DNA from: a candidate division Zixibacteria bacterium RBG_16_53_22
Lineage (GTDB): Bacteria > Zixibacteria > MSB-5A5 > UBA10806
Assembly: GCA_001775395.1 (NCBI GenBank)
Contig: MEWP01000013.1
Location: forward strand, 1 to 61,316
DNA: 61,316 nt
Reading direction: 5' to 3'
Shown here: positions 8,580-16,256 of the stretch, in pieces
Layout of the letters: every line of letters begins with the position of its first letter
Position numbering within the stretch: position 1 is the stretch's first letter
Notes under the pieces: model-generated
Databases searched by the model: none
The model's input: the letters and a program-made list of their open reading frames with translations, nothing else
Told to the model about the DNA's origin: nothing
Translations under genes and position numbers: made by a program

Positions 8580-9899
8580 TTACGTCTGGCCAACCGGCAG
8601 TCCCTCGATCTTGAACTTTTTCAGACGGCGCCAGAGCGTGGTCCGCGATATGCCAAGCTGGGTAGCGGTGCGAGAGAAATTGCCCGAGTTATGCTTCAAA
8701 GCCTTCAATATCAACGTGCGCTGGTTATCTTTCAGGGTGATGTTCAGGGTTCCTGTTTGATCGTCTCCTGCCGGACGGTCCTGGGGAAGCGTGAAAATCA
8801 GGGATTCGTCGAGTGTTTCGCCGTGGGCCAATACGCAGGCGCGGGCAATGATGTTTTCCAGCTCGCGGACATTGCCCGGCCAATCGTAACTTGTCATCCA
8901 GGTCAAAACCTCCGGAGCGATTGACTTTATAGTCTTCCCCGACCTGGCGTTGTTTCTTGCCAGGAAGTGCTTTATAAGTGGCATTATATCGTCGGTGCGG
9001 GTTCGAAGCGGGGGCATGTAGACCGGCATGACATTGAGAAGATAATACAGGTCCTCCCTAAAGGCGCCGGATACGACCAGGCTTTTCAGGCCCCTGGTTG
9101 TGCCGGCGATTATCCTGACGTCACCCCTTTGGTAGGCGGCGCCATCCACCTGAGCATAAATGCCCTCGCGAAGGAAGCGCAGAAGCTTGACCTGCAGTTT
9201 CGGCCCGATACAGTCGATATCCCTGATCAAGACGGTGCCGCCATTGCAGTTCGCAACAAGTCCGGGGTTGTCGGAATCGCCCCATCCGAAAAGAGTTTTC
9301 TCCAGCTCGCTTTCGGGGCTGGAGGCGCACTCCAATACCATGAAGCGGCCTCGATACCGGTTACTATTCTGATGGACTATTCTGGCGAAAAGCTCCTTGC
9401 CGGTCCCGATCTCACCCTCGATGAGCACGGTGACATCGGAGGCCGCCGCTTTGTCGGCCAGGTCCGATATATCCTTCATTTTTGGCGTCTGATAGACTAT
9501 TCGCAGGTCATGGTGATGGTCGGCCAACGCTTTCTGCTGCCGTCGATGGAGCACCTTTTCAATTGCGGCCAGGATAATGGAATATTCGGACGGCTTGGCG
9601 ACAAGATCGGCAGCGCCATCGCGCACCAGTTCGACTGCCAGATTGACCGATCCCTGGGCCGTCATGATTATGAATTCCAGCGAGGGTTGTATCTTGCGGG
9701 CAGTAAGCATGAGCTCGTGGCCGTTCATATTTTCCATCTCGTAATCCGTGACTATAATGTCAAAATAGCCGCCGTCGATTTTGGAGAGCGCTTCTCCACC
9801 GGATTCGGCGCTGTCCACCTCATACCCCTGGCTTCTGAGATAGAAAGCCAAATTCCTGCGCTGCGCTTTTTGGTCATCGACAACTAGAATGCTGGCCAT
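8580..9899 (-). CDS. NtrC-family response regulator with degenerate AAA+ domain
   Basis: Start ATG 9899 has a GGAGG site. Residues 1-120 form a receiver domain with the acidic pair (VVDDQ), the phospho-acceptor in VTDYEM, MTAQG and the Lys of AKPSEY. Residues 150-375 align with the sigma-54 activator AAA+ domain: Walker A is GEIGTGKE, and the WPGNVRELEN signature is intact. The GAFTGA loop that contacts sigma-54 is absent: FGWGDSDNPGLVANCNGGT replaces the usual FGHEKGAFTGA region. Walker B DE is replaced by RD (GGTVLIRDID), and FREDLYYRLN reads FREDLYYLLN, losing an arginine-finger candidate. Residues 395-435 are a Fis-type helix-turn-helix (LGISRTTLWRRLKKF). No histidine kinase is adjacent. 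It probably binds DNA and receives phosphate but does not remodel sigma-54 polymerase. Confidence 0.9.
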   Translation of the reverse strand: MASILVVDDQKAQRRNLAFYLRSQGYEVDSAESGGEALSKIDGGYFDIIVTDYEMENMNGHELMLTARKIQPSLEFIIMTAQGSVNLAVELVRDGAADLVAKPSEYSIILAAIEKVLHRRQQKALADHHHDLRIVYQTPKMKDISDLADKAAASDVTVLIEGEIGTGKELFARIVHQNSNRYRGRFMVLECASSPESELEKTLFGWGDSDNPGLVANCNGGTVLIRDIDCIGPKLQVKLLRFLREGIYAQVDGAAYQRGDVRIIAGTTRGLKSLVVSGAFREDLYYLLNVMPVYMPPLRTRTDDIMPLIKHFLARNNARSGKTIKSIAPEVLTWMTSYDWPGNVRELENIIARACVLAHGETLDESLIFTLPQDRPAGDDQTGTLNITLKDNQRTLILKALKHNSGNFSRTATQLGISRTTLWRRLKKFKIEGLPVGQT

Positions 9900-10224
9900 G
9901 CGTGCTATTCCTCCGTTTTGCCCGACATGGAAAAATATCGGGTTCTCTTAATTTTTCGTCAATAATCGGCGGAAGTTTAACTCCTTGAACAAATTAATCG
10001 CTTGCGGAAAGGCATGATACGGGATTTATTGCGATAGACCCATCCTAAATCGGTTAATTGGCCAGGAACGAGCGCCGATTGCCTTGCCGGTTGTCAGACT
10101 TCATGGCCTGGCGACGGACCCTGCTTGAGTGAAGCCACCCGGGCGCCAAAATGGTCGAATGCCACCGAATGTGACGGGCGAATCTGGATCGGGGATCAGG
10201 GCGCCCAGGCGGTCAGGGGAGCGA
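9900..10224. other. Intergenic region between divergent genes
   Basis: These 325 bases separate the regulator (minus) from the TPR gene (plus). They should hold both promoters. I see no hairpin array, RNA gene or convincing small gene. A short duplicated word GGGCGCC appears near 10141 and 10200. Confidence 0.4.
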
Positions 10225-11301
10225 ATGCACAGGAATTATCGGATACAGATCTTGAAAATACCCCCGGTCATCGTAATCCTGCTAATATGCGCGGCACTGA
10301 CCGCGGAGGGCGCCACGCTCAAGCCGTCGGATTATGAAATGGCCGTTGTCTTGGAAACAATCGATTACGTCTTTGCGGACAGCTTCGAACGCGCCCGCGA
10401 GATAACGAACGCTCTCAACGACACTTTTCCCGGCCAGCCGCTCTACCACCTTCTTATCGCAAGCATCATTCACAGCCAGATGATGGATGGCGAGGATTTC
10501 AGTTCGGAAAAGGAGTTCATGACCAATATCGATTACTGCCTGGATGCCCTGGAGCGGTGGACAGAGAAATACCCCGACGACCCGTGGGGGCACTTTTTCA
10601 TTGGCTCGGCGCAGGGATACAAAGCGATATGGCAGGGTCAGAAAGGGAGCTGGCTCAAATCGCTCCTTTCGGGGCTGAAAGCCAAGGGAAAATTCTATGA
10701 TGCCTTGAAGCTTGACCCGTGGCTTTATGACTGCTATACCGGCATCGGCAGCTATCATTACTGGTCATCGGTGAAACTTCGCAAGATATTTCCATTCCTG
10801 TCGGACGATCGCCGGAAGGGGCTGGAGGAGTTGAAGCTGGCCATGGATAGCTCATATATCTCGAGGCCGGCCGCCGCGATCGGTTATGGCTGGGCGCTAT
10901 TAAACGAGCGCAAGTATTCCGATGCTCTCAAGGTGGCGCGGGCGCTTCATGATTCCACCGGCGGAGCTCGCAACGCGCTATGGCTTCTGGGCGGAATATA
11001 CTGGAGCAAGGGCGACCTGAGAAACGCCGCCGAGAATTACGGTATGCTGATTAATTCGCTCGAAAGGGCCGGAGACCAGAATTACTACAACCTTATTTAT
11101 TGCCGCTACCGTCGAGGATTTTGTCTCTACGGCCTGAAGAAATATAAGGAAGCCGAGCTGGAATTCAGAGCGATCCTCTCTTATAAGCCATCAAGGGAAA
11201 TTCGGGATCGGCACGGGAAAACCTTCCAGAAAACAAAAGAATACCTGGAAAAAATCGGGATCGAGTCGGCCGCACAAGCCCAAACTCAATCTCGAGACTG
11301 A
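10225..11301 (+). CDS. Secreted tetratricopeptide-repeat protein
   Basis: ATG 10225 is preceded by AGGGGA and opens a signal peptide (IPPVIVILLICAALTAEGA); the frame is open back to 10129 but lacks a better start. The 358-residue protein is mostly helical, with TPR-like pairs such as RPAAAIGYGWALLNERKYSDALKVA-type helices, NALWLLGGIYWSKGDLRNAAENY and RRGFCLYGLKKYKEAELEF, about residues 200-340. A region near residue 115 (WGHFFIGSAQGYKAIW) is characteristic of a family of FCB periplasmic TPR proteins of unknown role. It probably acts as a periplasmic scaffold. Monocistronic; the next gene converges on it. Confidence 0.75.
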   Translation: MHRNYRIQILKIPPVIVILLICAALTAEGATLKPSDYEMAVVLETIDYVFADSFERAREITNALNDTFPGQPLYHLLIASIIHSQMMDGEDFSSEKEFMTNIDYCLDALERWTEKYPDDPWGHFFIGSAQGYKAIWQGQKGSWLKSLLSGLKAKGKFYDALKLDPWLYDCYTGIGSYHYWSSVKLRKIFPFLSDDRRKGLEELKLAMDSSYISRPAAAIGYGWALLNERKYSDALKVARALHDSTGGARNALWLLGGIYWSKGDLRNAAENYGMLINSLERAGDQNYYNLIYCRYRRGFCLYGLKKYKEAELEFRAILSYKPSREIRDRHGKTFQKTKEYLEKIGIESAAQAQTQSRD

Positions 11302-11324
11302 CGGGTTGTTCGATAGAGCGACAA

Positions 11325-13034
11325 TCAGGCGCCGATGATTCCGTGGGCGGGTATTGGCTCTTTTCTTTTCTTGAAAGCCAGCACGGTAAAAGCCTCGATA
11401 ACCAACCAGAGACTCAGCACGAATAGTATTACGCCGAAGACACCCGAGATTATCAGGTCGGTTTTAACCGCCTCGCCGCGTGAAATGGCCGGCAAGATTC
11501 TCACGAATGGGATGATTTGCAAAATGAGCGACCACATCGTCATGACCAGCATTAAAGCCATGGGTATAATTGCGTAGACAGCGCGGCGCCCGCTTCGGAC
11601 CAGCCACACCGAGACGGCCAGTAATGTCAGGCTGGCCAATAGCTGGTTCGAGGTGCCGAATATCGGCCAGGCTACGAGGTATCCTTTTTCCTTGGCCAGA
11701 AGCAGAATTATGAGCGGAAGCGCCAGGGTCGCCAGGGTTGCGATTATGCCTCCTTTTCGAGTATTAAGGCCGAAAATCTCCTGGAAGATATAGCGGCCCA
11801 GCCGGGTGCAGACATCGAGCGTGTCATAGACGAATGTCGAGAAGGCTAACAATGCGAACGGGAAGGCAACGCTGAAAGCGATGCCGGTCATGCCAAGGTA
11901 GCGCGCCAGGCCATTGGCATAGATCAGGTTGGGATCGCTTTTAAGCATATCAGAGCCGACCGGCAGCATCATGACAGTGGCCAGCGCCAACACTGCGACC
12001 AGCCCCTCCATGAGCATGGCTCCATACCCCACGACCCTGGCGTCGGACTCGCGCCGCAGTTGCTTGGATGTTGTCCCCGAGCTGACAATGCCGTGGAATC
12101 CAGAACAGGCCCCGCAGGCTACGGTGATAAATAGTATCGGGAATACCAACTTGCCATTGATGATGCTTGCCAGGCCCGATGTATTCAGCGCCGGGTATTG
12201 AATATGGAATCCTCCGAAAAGAGCACCTATCAGACCAACCGCGATGGTCATGTAAAGCAACCATCCGCCAAGATACCCCCGCGGCTGTAATAAGAGCCAC
12301 ATCGGGATAATAGAGGCGATGCCGCAGTAGATGAGCAGCAGGACATCCCATTGCTTGACTGGAATTCCACCCAGAAAAGAGAGAAGGGACGCCGGCATGC
12401 GGGGACCGATCCAGACGATGAAGAGAACGATCGGCAGGAATATGCCGGTGGCCAGGGCCACGCTCATCTTGAATTTATATAGCAGTATTCCCATGATCAT
12501 GGCGGCCAGGATGTAGAGTATCGACGAGGCCGCTACGCCGGGACCAAAGGCGGTATCGGATGCCACGGTCTTGAATGTCTGGGCCGTGATGTCGGTGAAG
12601 GCGATGACGACATATACCAGGCAGAGCCAGACGAATATCAGGAAGAGGATATGGGATGTGCGGCTCATGTTGTTTTTGACTATTTCGGCGATGGAGGCGG
12701 CCTTGTGCCTGATGGAAGCCATCAGGCTGGCGAAGTCATGCACGCCGCCGATAAAGACTGAGCCGAGTATAATCCACAGGAAAGCCGGCGCCCATCCGAA
12801 CCAGATTCCGGCCAATATCGGTCCCACGATTGGGCCGGCGGCGGCGATGGCCGAAAAGTGCTGGCCAATCAGGAGGCTGGCCTTAGCAGGCACATAGTCA
12901 ACCCCATCGTTGATCTGGCAGGCAGGTGTCTGGTTGGCATCGTCAACGGAAAGTTGATGTGCCAGGAATCGTCCGTAGAAACGGTAACCCAGGGCCAGAA
13001 CGATGATGGTGATAATGACAACGTAAGCGATCAT
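11325..13034 (-). CDS. cstA: CstA-family carbon starvation/peptide or pyruvate transporter
   Basis: ATG 13034 follows GGGAGG. The 569-residue polytopic protein has some 15-16 membrane segments and the CstA family core: FWIFLGSVFIGGVHDF-like residues (WIILGSVFIGGVHDFASL), ACGACSGFHGIVSSGTTSKQ and ESDARVVGYGAMLMEG. E. coli CstA is longer (about 700 residues); the shorter form is common in anaerobic and environmental bacteria. Family members import peptides or pyruvate; which substrate applies here cannot be read from sequence. No CstA-linked two-component kinase is beside it, although the orphan NtrC-like regulator lies 1.4 kb away. Confidence 0.9.
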   Translation of the reverse strand: MIAYVVIITIIVLALGYRFYGRFLAHQLSVDDANQTPACQINDGVDYVPAKASLLIGQHFSAIAAAGPIVGPILAGIWFGWAPAFLWIILGSVFIGGVHDFASLMASIRHKAASIAEIVKNNMSRTSHILFLIFVWLCLVYVVIAFTDITAQTFKTVASDTAFGPGVAASSILYILAAMIMGILLYKFKMSVALATGIFLPIVLFIVWIGPRMPASLLSFLGGIPVKQWDVLLLIYCGIASIIPMWLLLQPRGYLGGWLLYMTIAVGLIGALFGGFHIQYPALNTSGLASIINGKLVFPILFITVACGACSGFHGIVSSGTTSKQLRRESDARVVGYGAMLMEGLVAVLALATVMMLPVGSDMLKSDPNLIYANGLARYLGMTGIAFSVAFPFALLAFSTFVYDTLDVCTRLGRYIFQEIFGLNTRKGGIIATLATLALPLIILLLAKEKGYLVAWPIFGTSNQLLASLTLLAVSVWLVRSGRRAVYAIIPMALMLVMTMWSLILQIIPFVRILPAISRGEAVKTDLIISGVFGVILFVLSLWLVIEAFTVLAFKKRKEPIPAHGIIGA

Positions 13035-13474
13035 CTAATCCTCCCGAATGCCCCTGATTATCTGATAAATTATATTAATCTAAAACGCCTACCCATGCAA
13101 GACAGATTAAGGCTAATGAGGATTAGATGGGCGATGAAGGCGGGTTAGTTACGGGAGGTCTGGCTCATCCGCGTTCTATAAGGCGGGATCTTGAAACCAT
13201 CCGGTCACGCAATCCCTTTAACACCGCCAGAACTTTGTCCTGGAATCCCATTTTCGCCACTTTATGGCTCGCCTCAAATCTCCAAAGTTTGTGAATTAGG
13301 CCACAAGATACTACGTTTCAATCAACCCCGCATCAGCGGCATGCTGTATAAGACGACTCCCTCGCCGGTCTGCCGCCAGCGGACTTCCGAGAACAAGAAA
13401 CCATCTAAACCTCTACCTATCAACTGTCCACTTGACAGGGGGGGTTACGATGACAATATATATTAAAAGAATAT
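13035..13474. other. 440-base intergenic region with possible promoter near its right end
   Basis: No gene is supported. Bases 13432-13437 read TTGACA and an A/T run (13455-13464, AATATATATT) follows at about 17 bases, a weak -35/-10 pair directed at the membrane-protein gene starting at 13475. Otherwise I see nothing distinctive. Confidence 0.35.
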
Positions 13475-15046
13475 ATGAACCCTGATCATTTAAAGACCAT
13501 TTCGTGGAAAAATCCGCTCATTTATATAGTGGCCTTACTTATCATACTTCCGGTATTTCTTTCCGATTACTTGCCATTTCAAGATTATCCTGATTGGCTA
13601 TATCAAGCCACTGCCCTCGCCCATTATCACTCAGGCGACAACGCATATAGTCAATACTTGACTGTTAAACCTTATCTTGTGCCCAACTCAGCATCAACGA
13701 TCATAATGGCATTATTGATAATCATGGTGAATCCGATACTGGCAGGCAAACTTACTTTGGTCTTATGGTTATTGGCTATGCCCTTGTGTTATTTATACTT
13801 TTATAAGGCCTTTCAACCAAAAGGGAACATCCTTCAATTTGCCCCTTTGCTCCTACTTTACAACATAAGATTCTATCATGGTAACTTGAGTTACTTGCTT
13901 TGTCTTCCCATAGTCTTTTTTCTACTAGGCTACTATAAACGCAGAATCGATAATTTCGGTTGGCTGCCAATGAACAATATGATGATATTACTCATACTAT
14001 TGTTCATTTTTCATTTTATTGGCTTTATTATTTGTCTCTTGGGAATAGCGGTATTATCAGTTGAGAAATTCAAATTTCATGCCAGGAATCATATTCTTCC
14101 TGCAATCGCAATCGCGCCATCCCTGGTTCTGGCTATCATTTATGTTACGAACCAAACTCCTCATGGTGATGAATTGGCCTTTATTCTCAAGTTATCTTTG
14201 CTGGGCAAATTGGCCAGCATTTTTGCCTCGTGGGCTGTAGCATTCAATTTTGACTATGAACCAAATTCCGTTTCGATTCTGATTAAAGGCAGTCTGAATA
14301 TATTATTCGTGGGATTTATTCTCTACTTAGTTGCAAATTTCGTGGTTGCTGCTCTGAATCGCAATATTAGATGGAACTCAATAGCCTTGCTGGGATTAGC
14401 GTTGATCGCCATTTCTTTGGTAATGCCCAACATGTTCTATTATATCACCGACGCCGGCTCAAGGCTGATTTGGATCGGAGTTCTTTTGATCATGCCCATA
14501 TTTAATACAGATAAGTATGCAATCAAGCGAAACAGCGTGATAGTATTTGGAGCCTTGCTTATTATCATTACTGCCCTAAATTCATGGCAGATATATTCCA
14601 AAGGGAGACAAAATTCCAAACTGTTCGAAAAAATAGATCGGTGTTTGGGCCCCAAGAAGAAACCATTGAATATAATGGGCGATTTCATTTATTCTCATCA
14701 TGTCTCGACCGATCTATTCCCATCAAAACCCAAAGATAAAATAATAATGAGAATTGTCCCCGGGGTTTCCTCATTAATGCGATTGCCTTATTACTATTAT
14801 ATAAAATATGATGTTCCATACCCGCATGTCTTCCAGACTTCTATGTTCGAATCCAAGAACTATCGCATTCCCCTGATGATCAAACCATTTCCATCCCCCC
14901 AACAAATTTTCGATGGTATCGAGGAATATGATTACTCAATTATAGTGGGAAAGAAAGAGATTATACAGTATTTCAATAATTATCTGGCCCCCAAGAGCAC
15001 GGTTATATTATCAGATTCAATCTGTTCTGTCCTGAAGATACTTTAA
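13475..15046 (+). CDS. A+T-rich polytopic membrane protein, unknown
   Basis: The 523-residue product has about 10-11 hydrophobic helices between residues 15 and 370 and a soluble C-terminal domain of roughly 140 residues. The layout (an acidic first loop, LPFQDYPDWLYQATALAHY, then many helices and a terminal globular domain) resembles GT-C membrane glycosyltransferases, which use lipid-linked sugars, but I see no diagnostic motif and would not assign the activity. The gene is visibly richer in A+T and in Ile, Asn, Lys and Tyr than its neighbours, suggesting transfer from another genome. It has no good ribosome site. It stands alone between convergent and divergent neighbours. Confidence 0.75.
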   Translation: MNPDHLKTISWKNPLIYIVALLIILPVFLSDYLPFQDYPDWLYQATALAHYHSGDNAYSQYLTVKPYLVPNSASTIIMALLIIMVNPILAGKLTLVLWLLAMPLCYLYFYKAFQPKGNILQFAPLLLLYNIRFYHGNLSYLLCLPIVFFLLGYYKRRIDNFGWLPMNNMMILLILLFIFHFIGFIICLLGIAVLSVEKFKFHARNHILPAIAIAPSLVLAIIYVTNQTPHGDELAFILKLSLLGKLASIFASWAVAFNFDYEPNSVSILIKGSLNILFVGFILYLVANFVVAALNRNIRWNSIALLGLALIAISLVMPNMFYYITDAGSRLIWIGVLLIMPIFNTDKYAIKRNSVIVFGALLIIITALNSWQIYSKGRQNSKLFEKIDRCLGPKKKPLNIMGDFIYSHHVSTDLFPSKPKDKIIMRIVPGVSSLMRLPYYYYIKYDVPYPHVFQTSMFESKNYRIPLMIKPFPSPQQIFDGIEEYDYSIIVGKKEIIQYFNNYLAPKSTVILSDSICSVLKIL

Positions 15047-15184
15047 CGCACACGCAACTGGTGAGATTGTCTTCATTAATCCCGGTTTTTGGGGGAAGCA
15101 TAGCGATACCATACCCCTGTGTTCGTGCTGGCACCCGTCTTAACTAAGTTAAAATTCCGCGATCGGCCAACGTTCCATAAAGAT

Positions 15185-16252
15185 CTACTCTAATTCCCTC
15201 CATCGAAAACTATACCAGCCTGAGAGACCAGAATAATGGTTATAATAAGTCATAATCTGAAATTTACAGGCCCAACTGCCGTCTATCACCAAATATATGT
15301 TGCCCTTGGAAAGCACTGTGGGCGTCCCCCCCGGCTCGTGAATGTAGTCATACCAATCAGTCAAGGGTGAGCCGAAATCATCGGGGAACGGCGGCGCCAT
15401 ATCCGGCATCGACGCGGTTTCATCAAAATCGGTGGGGTCGTCCTGGTCTTGCCAGACCTCGTAAGTGCCCATTTCGCCCGGGCCGAAAATCGTATTGTTC
15501 TGGTGAATCTCATAATTCTCGATCTCCAGGTCCCAATCGGTGGAGGCCCGGGGATTGGCCGGATTGGCAAGCGCTCCCGAGGAGAAATCGACATAAAACG
15601 GGCCGCCGGAGGAGGCATCGAAAACCAACGTATCAGGAGCCTCGTCGAAACTACGATCGGTCGAATAAATGTACCGGATTGAGATTGTGCCCATGTCCGG
15701 CGGGAAACCGGGGTTCTCCATGCCGATAACCTGGAATTTGACAAATCCGCCAGCGGCGTCGGTGGACATATAAACATAATTAGTCAGGTTGAATTGATGC
15801 GTGACAGGGTTGTATGAATACCATTCATCGATTGCCAATGAATAAGAGCCGGATTCAAGCCCGGTCGTATCGACTCCCAACAAATTGATCAAATTTACAA
15901 AGCCGGCAGTATCGACCTCGCCCGCCGCCGTGAGATCGAGCGCCCTTGTATTGGCCGCTCCCGAAACTCCACTATTTATCAATATCGATACCCGGCGGAA
16001 ACCGATGTCCCAATCGGCGCTATTCATGGCCTGGTCGAATGTCAATGTGACCGTGTCCCTTCGGGCGAAACTATAGAAGATATAATCCTCGGTGCTGGAG
16101 GCGTTCAGGTCTGTTGTCTCCCAGTAACCGGCGCTATTCCAGGTGGTAGTCGATGTGTTCGCCGGTGGATTGCCCGAGGTCGGCTTGTCATCGGAACAGC
16201 CGGCGGCAAAGAGGGCGGCGGTCAATATCATTGGCAAGAGTTGCTTAATCAT
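15185..16252 (-). CDS. HmuY-like lipoprotein with two tandem HmuY-type domains
   Basis: ATG 16252 follows AAGGAG. Residues 1-19 are a lipoprotein signal with lipobox LFAAGC. Residues about 35-200 resemble the HmuY fold (NSADWDIGFRRVSILINSG, DEWYSYNPVTHQF, FVKFQVIG, ISIRYIY). A second copy follows at about 215-355 (STDWDLEIENYEIHQNN, DWYDYIHEPGG, ACKFQIMTYYN, GWYSFRWREL). HmuY is a surface haemophore that hands haem to its TonB receptor HmuR in Bacteroidota. The gene is 4 bases downstream of a TonB-dependent receptor, supporting a HmuY/HmuR-like pair. The ligand might be haem or another metal complex; axial His residues cannot be assigned confidently. Confidence 0.8.
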   Translation of the reverse strand: MIKQLLPMILTAALFAAGCSDDKPTSGNPPANTSTTTWNSAGYWETTDLNASSTEDYIFYSFARRDTVTLTFDQAMNSADWDIGFRRVSILINSGVSGAANTRALDLTAAGEVDTAGFVNLINLLGVDTTGLESGSYSLAIDEWYSYNPVTHQFNLTNYVYMSTDAAGGFVKFQVIGMENPGFPPDMGTISIRYIYSTDRSFDEAPDTLVFDASSGGPFYVDFSSGALANPANPRASTDWDLEIENYEIHQNNTIFGPGEMGTYEVWQDQDDPTDFDETASMPDMAPPFPDDFGSPLTDWYDYIHEPGGTPTVLSKGNIYLVIDGSWACKFQIMTYYNHYSGLSGWYSFRWRELE

Positions 16253-16256
16253 TCAG

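Noticed and set aside
8967-9887. 306-codon open frame opposite the NtrC-like gene
   Set aside because: Shadow of a strongly recognisable receiver/AAA+ protein; no domain seen.
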